From CALXZG01 sp034184445 (GTDB taxonomy: Bacteria; Pseudomonadota; Alphaproteobacteria; CAAHEQ01; UBA3637), in contig JAXFZX010000047.1 in assembly GCA_034184445.1 (NCBI GenBank), positions 1-10,523 on the forward strand: a stretch of 10,523 bases of DNA. Direction: 5' to 3'. Under the pieces are notes generated by a model that saw only the letters and a program-made list of their open reading frames with translations, had not been told where the DNA came from and made no database searches. Both the position numbers and the translations under genes were made by a program. Shown in pieces: positions 1 through 6,456 of the stretch; positions within the stretch are counted from its first letter, which is position 1; every line of letters begins with the position of its first letter.

Positions 1-1018
1 CCCCCTTTTGTTCGTCCGCATCCCGATAATCGCCATCGGGGATTTCTTTGTCTTCCAGTATCAGATAGGCATTGTAATTTGCACCCTGCATGCGGGCCTT
101 CATATACGCCCGATCCGGATCACCCCAGATAAGCGATTCCTTATCATCGGGGTAGCCATAGGTATCAAACACCATCTTCCAAAAGGCATCTCTGCGCCGG
201 ATCTTTTTGGCTAAATTTTTACGCGTGAAATTCAGAGAATTATCACCTTCGTTTTCATAGTAAATCTTATATGCCTGATTGTCGGTGGCATAAGTGGAAA
301 ATAAAACTTGCATATATTCGGCAGTTTCGGGTTTGGATAATGTCAGGGAAGAAATATAATAAACTTCGTCATTACGGGCTTGGTCTATAATACATTCTTG
401 TAAATCCCGTGTGCGCCGAACGGGAATGGCGCGACAATTATGTTCGTAAAAAGAAGTGCGGTGAAGAGGAATACCGTGTTCAACCCGTGTGACGGTATAG
501 CCTTGTTCTTGTGCAGCCTCGGTGACTTCGTCCGGTGTCATTCCCAGCATAATCCCCGAAATTTCAAATCCGCGCACATCATGCATTTTTCCAAATAAAG
601 CAACCAGAGAAGCCGGCATTTGAGGCTCGGAAACCTTTTTGGGAGCAGGCGGTGGCGGGGTTTTAGACTGCGCGGCTTTGGCGCGTTCCTCTTGATACCG
701 ACGGATTTCGGCCGATAATTTTTCGTCCATCTCGGCAGCTTTTTCCGAAGAAAGGCGACGCGGTGGATTAGGCTCTTTGGGAAGGATCAATTTTTGGGAT
801 GTCTTAGGAGTCGGTTTTGCCGGCTTGGCGGATTTACCCGAATCGCCCAAAGAGACCCGCACATCAGGCAATTCATCAGGAGTTAGGTGTAGCTCTTTGA
901 GGGGTTTAGCCTCTCGCCCAAGATTGGGAATGTCGTCTTCAAAAAGCGGAATGCTTGTTTGTGATGTCGCAACCAGCGGTAAAAATAAGCAAAAAATGCC
1001 CGCGTAAAGTGTTTTCAT
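1..1018 (-). CDS. Exported proline-rich protein of unknown function, C-terminus outside window
   Basis: An open frame reads from ATG 1018-1016 to the window edge for 339 codons without a stop, so the C-terminus is missing. An AAGGGG Shine-Dalgarno lies 6 bases before the ATG. Residues 1-19 look like a Sec signal peptide, with a short positive start, a hydrophobic core and probable cleavage after Ala-Thr-Ser, so the protein is probably periplasmic or surface-exposed. Residues 25-135 are low-complexity and rich in Pro, Lys and Glu, including a PPPPAP stretch at about 121-126; this may be a linker or wall-spanning segment. A folded domain seems to begin near residue 137. It contains FEISGIMLGMTPDEV (151-165), whose Leu-Gly-Met-Thr-x-x-Glu-Val pattern recalls BamE/SmpA-type small domains, and two cysteines (195 and 209) that could form a disulfide. 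I do not recognise the family; the BamE-like resemblance is an inference from one motif. It is transcribed divergently from the LOG/mla operon. Confidence 0.85.
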   Translation of the reverse strand, partial: MKTLYAGIFCLFLPLVATSQTSIPLFEDDIPNLGREAKPLKELHLTPDELPDVRVSLGDSGKSAKPAKPTPKTSQKLILPKEPNPPRRLSSEKAAEMDEKLSAEIRRYQEERAKAAQSKTPPPPAPKKVSEPQMPASLVALFGKMHDVRGFEISGIMLGMTPDEVTEAAQEQGYTVTRVEHGIPLHRTSFYEHNCRAIPVRRTRDLQECIIDQARNDEVYYISSLTLSKPETAEYMQVLFSTYATDNQAYKIYYENEGDNSLNFTRKNLAKKIRRRDAFWKMVFDTYGYPDDKESLIWGDPDRAYMKARMQGANYNAYLILEDKEIPDGDYRDADEQKG

Positions 1019-1040
1019 ACAGTGCCCCTTCATTTTTAAC

Positions 1041-1075
1041 TTGACCTTTTGTTAATATCGCGCTAAAACTATAAC
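1041..1075 (+). promoter_or_regulatory. Putative promoter of the LOG-mlaA-mlaC operon
   Basis: TTGACC (1041-1046) is followed 17 bases later by TAAAAC (1064-1069). A better -10, TATAAC, lies at 1070-1075, but its only -35 candidate is TTGTTA (1049-1054) at a short 15-base spacing. Either arrangement would start the transcript about 35-40 bases before the ATG at 1117. The exact hexamer pairing is uncertain. Confidence 0.4.
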
Positions 1076-1076
1076 A
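1068..1076 (-). promoter_or_regulatory. Putative extended -10 for the divergent exported-protein gene
   Basis: Read on the minus strand, TGT-TATAGT (1076 to 1068) is an extended -10 element with a five-of-six match. No good -35 lies upstream. It overlaps the plus-strand TATAAC at 1070-1075, so the two divergent promoters may compete for the same DNA. Confidence 0.35.
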
Positions 1077-1116
1077 TATCTTTTAACGGAAAACATTTTT
1101 AAAAGCAAGGAAAAAA

Positions 1117-1701
1117 ATGAGTCAAATTAAATCTGTTGTCGTTTTTTGCGGTGGATCGGACGGAAATAAAGAAATCTTTACCAAAGAAGCCTATAAAGTC
1201 GGGCAGTTGCTGGCGGATAACAATATCAAGTTGATTTATGGTGCCGGTGGTAGCGGCATGATGCGCGCAGTTGCCGAAGGTGCTTTGAGTGAAGGGGGAT
1301 ATGTTATAGGCTCAACCATTCAATCATTATTCGCAATAGAACGGCCGGATTTGGCGACAAAACTATCAAAAATGGAAGTGTTCCAAACCATGTATGAGCG
1401 CAAAGTATCTATGACTAAACAGGCTGATGCTGTTGTGGTGCTTCCAGGGGGATTGGGAACCATGGATGAGTTGTTTGAATTGTTTGTTTTGCGCCAATTG
1501 GGTATTAGTCATCAACCGATTATCATATTGAATACAGATGAATACTATAATACTTTGCACCAATGGATGTTAGAAATGGTGGGTATGGGCTTTGCTAAAA
1601 CACATCAAATGAAAATAGTCCAATTTGTTAAAACTGCGGAAGAAGTCATTCCCGCTATTAGAGAACAAAAAAAATTGTTGGATGAGGAAAAAAATGCGTA
1701 A
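1117..1701 (+). CDS. LOG family protein (nucleoside 5'-monophosphate phosphoribohydrolase)
   Basis: This 194-residue cytosolic protein has the usual length and motifs of the LOG (lonely guy) / lysine-decarboxylase-like family. Members cleave the N-glycosidic bond of cytokinin ribotides or AMP-like nucleotides to release base and ribose 5-phosphate. Visible signatures are the Rossmann-type glycine loop YGAGGSGMM (41-49), Arg95-Lys96 in MYERKVSM, and the diagnostic PGGLGTMDE (110-118) containing the conserved catalytic-site glutamate. AAGGA lies 5 bases before the ATG. It is the first gene of an operon with mlaA, which starts inside its last codons. Family assignment is firm. The physiological substrate is not shown by sequence; bacterial LOG proteins are often loosely annotated as TIGR00730 family or lysine decarboxylase. 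Its placement with phospholipid-transport genes suggests co-expression, not a proven shared pathway. Confidence 0.93.
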   Translation: MSQIKSVVVFCGGSDGNKEIFTKEAYKVGQLLADNNIKLIYGAGGSGMMRAVAEGALSEGGYVIGSTIQSLFAIERPDLATKLSKMEVFQTMYERKVSMTKQADAVVVLPGGLGTMDELFELFVLRQLGISHQPIIILNTDEYYNTLHQWMLEMVGMGFAKTHQMKIVQFVKTAEEVIPAIREQKKLLDEEKNA

Positions 1702-2467
1702 AAAATTTATCGGTTGCTTGGCACTATTGCTGTGGTTATGTGGGTGTGCAACCAAGCCAACGGATCCCGAAGCCTTAAAAATCTATGAACAAAATAATGA
1801 CCCCTTTGAACCGATGAATCGGGCAATTTTTGGGTTTAATCAGGGGGCTTACGATTATGTCCTAACACCGACAGTTAAGGGATATCGGGCGGTTGTGCCG
1901 GATACCGTTAAAGCAGGCATTGAAAATGTGTTGACAAACTTAAAACAACCCATCTACATGATCAATGCTTTGTTGCAAGGAGATTTAAAAGCCACCGGAA
2001 CTATTGCGGGGCGATTTGCTCTAAATAGTGTTTTTGGCGTGGCGGGTATTTTTGACTTGGCATCCCGCGAGGAAATGCCTGTCATCCAACGCGACTTTGG
2101 TCAAACATTGGCCGTGTGGGGTGTTAAAAACAGCGGACCCTACATCATGTTGCCGATTATCGGACCGACAACCCTAAGGGACGGAATCGGTATGGGGGTT
2201 GATGCTTTTGCCGATCCGGTGGATTGGGCCCTTTATAATCAAAGTCCGTGGTGGGCTTATGGTCGGGCGGGGGTAGATGGCTTTGTCCAATTTGAAAACA
2301 AACACGATTTATTGGAAAATATGAAGAAAACATCAACAGATTATTATGCCACTATGCGTAGTATGTACCAACAAAACCGTCAAAAAGGAGTCAATGAATT
2401 GCGCGGAGAACCGGAAGTGGTCCGGGAAGCTTATGACTTTGACTTTCCCGATGACGAAGAAGAATAG
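1694..2467 (+). CDS. mlaA: MlaA family outer-membrane lipoprotein (VacJ), phospholipid retrograde transport
   Basis: MlaA sits in the inner leaflet of the outer membrane and removes mislocalised phospholipids from the outer leaflet, passing them to periplasmic MlaC. I chose ATG 1694 because it places a lipoprotein signal directly at the N-terminus: Met-Arg-Lys-Lys, a hydrophobic core, then Leu-Cys-Gly-Cys with Cys18 as the lipidated residue. A GAGG Shine-Dalgarno (1684-1687) lies 6 bases upstream. An in-frame upstream ATG at 1625 lies inside the LOG gene and would bury the signal. The mature protein (257 residues in total) shows family hallmarks: DPFEPMNRAIFGFN (36-49), RFALNSVFGVAGIFD (107-121), and a DFGQTLAVWGV segment followed by GPYIMLPIIGPTTLRDG (148-164). 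The C-terminus is acidic (DDEEE). It overlaps the LOG gene by 8 bases and is followed after 9 bases by mlaC, so translation is probably coupled. Confidence 0.96.
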   Translation: MRKKFIGCLALLLWLCGCATKPTDPEALKIYEQNNDPFEPMNRAIFGFNQGAYDYVLTPTVKGYRAVVPDTVKAGIENVLTNLKQPIYMINALLQGDLKATGTIAGRFALNSVFGVAGIFDLASREEMPVIQRDFGQTLAVWGVKNSGPYIMLPIIGPTTLRDGIGMGVDAFADPVDWALYNQSPWWAYGRAGVDGFVQFENKHDLLENMKKTSTDYYATMRSMYQQNRQKGVNELRGEPEVVREAYDFDFPDDEEE

Positions 2468-2476
2468 GAGAAAATT

Positions 2477-3073
2477 ATGAAAAAATTATTTGCTTTCATT
2501 TTAACCTTAATGTTTGTGCCAATGGTCGCCAAAGCCGAAAATCCCGCCATAGATTTTGTGAATAAATTGGCGGATAATGTCATCAATAATGTCTTAACGG
2601 CCGATGTATCGCAGGATGAAAAATTATCACGATTTCGCGCCGAATTTACGGAAGCTTTGGATTTGAAAAATATCGGACAATTTGTGTTGGGAATATATTG
2701 GCGAAAAGCAACACAAAGTGAAAAAGATGCTTTTTTAAAAGCATTTATGGACTTTACTACCAAAACATGGGCGGATCGCTTTGATTCCTATCAGGGGCAA
2801 AAAATCGTCTTTTCCGGCGTTAGAAATGCCGAACGCAATCAATTGTATGTGGATAGTACTATTCAAAATAATCCGCCTGTGGAAGTGATTTGGCGCTTAA
2901 AACAAAAGGATAATACCTATCGTATTATTGATATTATTGTGGAAGGGGTCAGTATGGCCATGAGCTATCGGAATGAATATAGTGCCTTTTTGCAAACGCA
3001 TGGGGGCAGTGTGCAAGCCTTAACCGACGAATTAAAGAAAAAAAGCGAGAATTTTAAGTGGGAAGAGCCGTAA
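2477..3073 (+). CDS. mlaC: MlaC family periplasmic phospholipid-binding protein (Ttg2D)
   Basis: MlaC shuttles phospholipid across the periplasm between MlaA and the inner-membrane MlaFEDB ABC complex. The 198-residue product has a clear Sec signal peptide (residues 1-20, cleavage after Ala-Lys-Ala), then a helical and beta-sheet body with the family pattern: an acidic N-terminal helix (PAIDFVNKLADNVI), LDLKNIGQFVLG near 57-68, YWRKAT and F-x-x-F followed by W-A-D-R-F, VDSTIQ near 115, and YRIIDIIVEGVSMAMSYRNEY with the conserved Asp-x-x-x-Glu-Gly-x-S core. AGGAG (2466-2470) sits 6 bases before the ATG. The gene follows mlaA by 9 bases and ends just before a terminator, so it closes the operon. 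The partners mlaD, mlaE and mlaF are not in the window and must be elsewhere if the pathway is complete. Confidence 0.95.
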   Translation: MKKLFAFILTLMFVPMVAKAENPAIDFVNKLADNVINNVLTADVSQDEKLSRFRAEFTEALDLKNIGQFVLGIYWRKATQSEKDAFLKAFMDFTTKTWADRFDSYQGQKIVFSGVRNAERNQLYVDSTIQNNPPVEVIWRLKQKDNTYRIIDIIVEGVSMAMSYRNEYSAFLQTHGGSVQALTDELKKKSENFKWEEP

Positions 3074-3110
3074 ATTATCCCTGACCTAAGGTAAAAAAAC
3101 AGGTAAAAAA

Positions 3111-3143
3111 AAGCCCCCATTGTATCGGGGGCTTCACTTTTTT
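3111..3143 (+). terminator. Rho-independent terminator of the LOG-mlaA-mlaC operon
   Basis: AAGCCCCC (3111-3118) pairs perfectly with GGGGGCTT (3127-3134) around an 8-base loop, and T3138-T3143 follow. It lies 37 bases after the mlaC stop. An A-run upstream (3104-3110) would give a T-run on the other strand, so it could also work in reverse, although no minus-strand gene ends here. Confidence 0.9.
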
Positions 3144-3181
3144 AAAAAATAAAATCCAATAAAATCAATTTGTTAGCCCCG

Positions 3182-3225
3182 TGTTTTTTAAAAAACATTG
3201 ACTTTTTATAAAAATATGATAAAAT
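3182..3225 (+). promoter_or_regulatory. Promoter of the MORN-variant repeat gene, with AT-rich palindrome
   Basis: TTGACT (3198-3203), 16 bases, then TAAAAT (3220-3225), preceded by TGA (3217-3219) to give an extended -10. The palindrome TGTTTTTTAAAAAACA (3182-3197) directly abuts the -35 and could act as an UP-like A/T tract or a regulator site. Transcription should start near 3232, giving a leader of about 29 bases. Confidence 0.65.
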
Positions 3226-3260
3226 AACCTTATTCAATAGAATGGAGTATCATAAATAAA

Positions 3261-4349
3261 ATGCCTATTATCACAAAATATTATCCCAGAATTCCCGGAC
3301 AAAAAAGAAAAGTACGGGAACGCTATGTCGTTGATGAACACGGTATTAAGCAGGGACTTTATCAAAGTTATTATAAAGACGGTCAGGATCAAGTGACTTG
3401 TCTGTTTAAAGACGGTGTCAAGCATGGTCACTATGTGTCTAAGCATCAAAATGGGCGTGTGGCTACGGAGTGTACCTATGACGAAGGGTGTTTGGAAGGG
3501 CGTTTTGTGCGATGGGATAAAATGGGCCGTATGTTGTTTGACGGGCATTTTCATCGGAATTTAGGGGAAGGGCAACAAACCTATTATCGCGTCAACGGTG
3601 AAGTGGCATCGTGGGAACACCTGCATCAGGGGAAACGGGAAGGAGAATGTATCACTTGGTGTTATGATGAAGTAAAGCATCAAATCTATCAGGAAGATAC
3701 CCCCACTTGCACCACTAAAATGTCAATCGGCAGAACGACCAAAATGGTTCAGGAGTTTTCAAATAATGTCCCCGTGCGGCAGGTGAATTTTATCTATAAT
3801 GCCGAGCAGGCCTTAGAAGAAAAAGTGGAATTTGAGCAAAATACAGACATTGCGGTGCATACTTATTATTTCCCAAGCGGTCAAGTGCGGTTGGTTTGTG
3901 GGAAAAAATATGATAGTATGGAAGGTCCTTTTGTCCGGTACTTTGAAAGCGGGCGCAAGGCCGAAGAGGGACGTTGTGAAAATAATAAGATTCATGGAGC
4001 CCAAATCCTGTATTATGACAATGAGGAAAACTCTATCAAAGAAGAAAGTCACTTCGTTAAAGGGCAATTGGACGGTGTTTGTATTCGCCGTGATGAAACC
4101 GGTAAGGTGGTTGAAAAATGCCATTACGAAAATGGAAAACGGGTTGTTTATACCGGTATGGCAGAAGCCCTGTTCCAAAAAATGGCCGATCAAACCGAAC
4201 GCAATCATGCGGCCGATCAAATTATTGATTTGCGCCGAAAAGGACAACGAAAAGAGGCCGTTTTGTTGGCACGACAATTCCATTCGGAACAATCGGATAT
4301 TCCACGGCGGACAGCCCTTAAAATGGGGCAGGAAAATTGCCGGTCTTAA
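3261..4349 (+). CDS. MORN-variant repeat protein, YwqK-like
   Basis: This 362-residue protein has no signal peptide or membrane helix and is probably cytosolic. It is built from degenerate repeats of about 22-24 residues with the pattern Gly-x-x-x-Gly-x-(Y/F)-x-x-(Y/W)-x-x-x-Gly-(R/K/E)-x-x-x-x-x-x-(Y/F)-x-x-Gly. This is typical of the MORN_2 (YwqK) class. One block spans about 28-135 (for example KQGLYQSYYKDG, KHGHYVSKHQNGR, LEGRFVRWDKMGR, GEGQQTYYRVNGE). A second spans about 200-297 (MEGPFVRYFESGRK, IHGAQILYYDNEE, LDGVCIRRDETGKV). A divergent linker lies between them. Residues about 300-345 form a repeat-free, charged helical tail. GGAG (3244-3247) is 13 bases before the ATG, a rather long spacing, but no other in-frame start is better placed. 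YwqK is called an antitoxin in Bacillus, yet many members stand alone; no toxin gene is adjacent here. The gene is monocistronic between two terminators. Function is unknown. Confidence 0.88.
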   Translation: MPIITKYYPRIPGQKRKVRERYVVDEHGIKQGLYQSYYKDGQDQVTCLFKDGVKHGHYVSKHQNGRVATECTYDEGCLEGRFVRWDKMGRMLFDGHFHRNLGEGQQTYYRVNGEVASWEHLHQGKREGECITWCYDEVKHQIYQEDTPTCTTKMSIGRTTKMVQEFSNNVPVRQVNFIYNAEQALEEKVEFEQNTDIAVHTYYFPSGQVRLVCGKKYDSMEGPFVRYFESGRKAEEGRCENNKIHGAQILYYDNEENSIKEESHFVKGQLDGVCIRRDETGKVVEKCHYENGKRVVYTGMAEALFQKMADQTERNHAADQIIDLRRKGQRKEAVLLARQFHSEQSDIPRRTALKMGQENCRS

Positions 4350-4379
4350 AAAAAACGCTCCGAAGTTCGGGGCGTTTTT
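4348..4379. terminator. Bidirectional terminator between convergent genes
   Basis: CGCTCCG (4356-4362) pairs with CGGGGCG (4368-4374), with one G-T pair and a loop of AAGTT. It is flanked by eight A on the left (4348-4355) and five T on the right (4375-4379). It can therefore end both the plus-strand repeat gene, whose stop codon it touches, and the minus-strand glycan run ending at 4397. Confidence 0.88.
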
Positions 4380-4396
4380 CATGAATAGAACCTTGG

Positions 4397-5842
4397 CTAC
4401 TTAAAAAAATTGCACCGCATATTTAACCATGGAAATGAATGGGCCTTAGTGTCAGATTGTAAATTAGGGTAAGGTTTCATCTTTAATAGGGTATAGTCTT
4501 TATTATGATACACCACATCATAATAGTTTAGAATATTGCTATTTCTACTTAGGCGACAAGAAGTAATATAGGTTGGCCACCCCTTTTCCCTCAGTTCGGA
4601 TTGTATTTGTGATTGAACCGTTCGCCCAAATGTAATTGGCCATTTCGTATAGGAATTCCTATTGGACAAAAGAAAAAAGTGTCCATACGATTGGGTTAAA
4701 TCTAAAAATGTTTCATGAGGAGGAATTTCCTTTTGTATCGCGGTGGACAGAGCTTTTTCACTATCGGTTATTAGGGTATAAGGAGCCCTATATAAATTGA
4801 CCATTCCCAGTAATGAAATAAAGCCAAATAATGCATAAACCAATTTGCGTCCCGTGGTGTTTAGTGCGTCTATTTCAAGGGCTATCAGTGCTAATGATAA
4901 CGGTATTATTATCATAAAATAATAGGGCGGAGTGCGCCCCGGCATGATGATCATCCCAAAGGTCGCCACAAAAGCCACATAAAGAGGCAGGATAAGTTGG
5001 TGAGTCGGTTTGGCTTTGTCGGAAAGAAGCAAAAGGCTGGCCGTTGGCAAAAAAATTAGAGGAAATGTAATAAAACGAAAAAATGCCTTGTCGGTGCCGG
5101 CCCAAGAAGTCCTTTCCTGCGTATAAAGAAAATTGAAAATGGCATACTTATCCCATAATGCACCCAGTGCATGATGATAAGCAAAAAAGGAAATAACAGA
5201 GGCTGTCACAGCGGAAAATGAGGCTATTGCAGGCAGCAGTATATTATAAAGGGCGGTAGTGTCCTTTCGTCTGCAACCGATACAAAAAGCATAAGTTCCC
5301 AGAACAGCCGGCATGATGAGGTGAATGGGCTTTATCCACAAAAGAGCCGCCACAGAAAGTCCCAGTAAAAATCCGTTTGTGCGGGTCAGATGGTGTTTTA
5401 AAATATATGCGCAAAAAGTATCCAAGGCAATCAGTAAAAAGAAAAGGCTTAAATCTTCGGTGTTGCCGATGCCTCGGGAAACCTGAATAGAAGAAAAAAC
5501 AAAACAAATCGTCGCCAAAGAAATAAGGGGATTCGTTAGGCGCAACAATAACTTAAATGCATAAAATAGCGTGCTAAGCCATAGTATCAGTTCCATCCAT
5601 CGTAAATTGCCCACAGTCCCCAAAACATGCCAAAAATAAACCAAAGGACCCTTGTGATCAAAAACATCCCGATAGGGAATTTGGCCAGATAACATAACTT
5701 TACCAACGTATTGATAAACAGGGCGATCTAAACTGCGAAACGGATAGCCAGCGTGGGAATTAAGAAAAAACATGCCAATGGCAAATATAAAAAGAGCAAT
5801 CCAATATCGTTTATTGATGAGTTGGTTTATGATTTTTTGCAT
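4397..5842 (-). CDS. Polytopic GT-C fold glycosyltransferase, GT39/ArnT-like
   Basis: This 481-residue inner-membrane protein has about ten hydrophobic segments, the first at about 13-28. GT-C enzymes transfer a sugar from a polyprenyl-phosphate donor on the periplasmic side. After the first helix comes the characteristic external loop, with Asp39 in SLDRPVYQYVGK as the likely catalytic acidic residue. It is followed by GQIPYRDVFDHKGPLVYF (53-70), a motif I associate with bacterial PMT/ArnT-like glycosyltransferases. A later loop has KPIH (about 170-173), and MPGRTPPYYFM precedes the last helices. About 110 C-terminal residues form a soluble domain. The ATG at 5842 has AAGG 6 bases upstream and lies 32 bases inside the preceding gene, so the two are probably translationally coupled. 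It is the last gene of the minus-strand run. Donor and acceptor cannot be told from sequence; O-antigen, capsule or lipid A decoration are all possible. Confidence 0.82.
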   Translation of the reverse strand: MQKIINQLINKRYWIALFIFAIGMFFLNSHAGYPFRSLDRPVYQYVGKVMLSGQIPYRDVFDHKGPLVYFWHVLGTVGNLRWMELILWLSTLFYAFKLLLRLTNPLISLATICFVFSSIQVSRGIGNTEDLSLFFLLIALDTFCAYILKHHLTRTNGFLLGLSVAALLWIKPIHLIMPAVLGTYAFCIGCRRKDTTALYNILLPAIASFSAVTASVISFFAYHHALGALWDKYAIFNFLYTQERTSWAGTDKAFFRFITFPLIFLPTASLLLLSDKAKPTHQLILPLYVAFVATFGMIIMPGRTPPYYFMIIIPLSLALIALEIDALNTTGRKLVYALFGFISLLGMVNLYRAPYTLITDSEKALSTAIQKEIPPHETFLDLTQSYGHFFLLSNRNSYTKWPITFGRTVQSQIQSELREKGWPTYITSCRLSRNSNILNYYDVVYHNKDYTLLKMKPYPNLQSDTKAHSFPWLNMRCNFFK

Positions 5843-6392
5843 AAGAGGCCTTAAAATTTTTATAGTTATCCAAAGTGTGGGTTAAAATCCCCAAAGGATA
5901 GTAAAGGGTGTAAAACAGCTTGGCCCGAAAGGTCGGAACATAGGTGCCGGCTTGATACCTTAAAAAACCTCCTTTTACCCCGTCATCAAACCTTTTTTGC
6001 ACAAAAGATTTTATAAAGTCGTCAGAAATGCCTTCGGGGGAAGTGAAACCGTCTTCAACAGCGGAAAAATAAACAAAGCAGGATAATGACCTTTCCACAA
6101 CAATCGGAGCCATGATTAAAAATGAAAGTAATGATGCGCATAAAGTTATATATACCAATATCGTTTCAAACCAATCACGATACCGATAAAACCAATAAAT
6201 CATTCCCAATAAAGCAATTATCGCAATGGCATATGGGACATACAATAACACTAAACCAGAACCAACCGAAAATGCCATGTATAAAAAAACAATCATGAAT
6301 AATAGGCACAAAATAAAAATCAAGCCAAAATTTAATAAACGATTCTGGGTTGTTTTAGGTTGGGTAGGAGAAAATGTCTTTTTCATTTGCAT
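5811..6392 (-). CDS. Small membrane protein with C-terminal winged-helix-like domain, unknown function
   Basis: The product is 193 residues with a short cytosolic N-terminus and three membrane helices (about 20-40, 44-68 and 76-98). A soluble C-terminus follows. Helix 3 ends in PIVVERSLSCFVYF (96-109). From memory, small membrane proteins near glycosyltransferases share a similar (V/D)-(D/E)-R-S-x-S-x-F pattern. Residues about 118-165 (GISDDFIKSF, QKRFDDGVKGGFL, then Y-x-P-T) have the spacing of a winged-helix recognition helix and wing; this is inference only. Two starts are possible, ATG 6392 and ATG 6386. Neither has a Shine-Dalgarno, and a stop codon lies two codons before 6392. A 19-base palindrome covers the start region. 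The gene overlaps the downstream GT-C gene by 32 bases, suggesting an accessory or chaperone role for that enzyme. The family is not identified. Confidence 0.8.
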   Translation of the reverse strand: MQMKKTFSPTQPKTTQNRLLNFGLIFILCLLFMIVFLYMAFSVGSGLVLLYVPYAIAIIALLGMIYWFYRYRDWFETILVYITLCASLLSFLIMAPIVVERSLSCFVYFSAVEDGFTSPEGISDDFIKSFVQKRFDDGVKGGFLRYQAGTYVPTFRAKLFYTLYYPLGILTHTLDNYKNFKASYAKNHKPTHQ

Positions 6393-6410
6393 GTGCTATT
6401 CAATAGCACA
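6392..6410. repeat. Palindrome overlapping the start codon of the small membrane protein gene
   Basis: TGTGCTATT (6392-6400), one base, then AATAGCACA (6402-6410) form perfect 9-base arms. On the minus strand the ATG at 6392 begins at the last base of one arm. As DNA it has the shape of a dimeric regulator site. As RNA it could fold into a 7-pair stem with a five-base UUGAA loop right before the coding sequence. Confidence 0.75.
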
Positions 6411-6456
6411 ATCAAATCTTAAAAGCAATAAAAATATAAGGAAATGACAAATCGGT
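6393..6456 (-). other. 64-base gap inside the minus-strand gene run
   Basis: Apart from the palindrome at its left edge, this gap holds AT-rich DNA. TTGTCA (6450 to 6445 on the minus strand) could be a -35, but no -10 lies at 16-18 bases from it. No terminator hairpin is present, so read-through from the upstream gene is likely. Confidence 0.4.

Noticed and set aside
8..1007. Plus-strand open frames at 8-214 and 777-1007
   Set aside because: They are antisense to the 339-codon exported-protein frame, which has a signal peptide and Shine-Dalgarno.
1625..1693. Upstream in-frame ATG for mlaA at 1625
   Set aside because: It lies within the LOG gene and adds charged residues before a normal lipoprotein signal. 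ATG 1694 has its own Shine-Dalgarno.
3813..4404. Two long open frames (3832-4404 plus, 3813-4382 minus) inside and past the repeat gene
   Set aside because: Both are shadows of the repeat gene, whose regular repeat pattern continues through this region. Both also run across the terminator, and neither product has recognisable domains.
6226..6447. Plus-strand open frame of 73 codons opposite the small membrane protein gene
   Set aside because: It is antisense to a coding gene with clear membrane helices, has no promoter or Shine-Dalgarno, and shows no domain.
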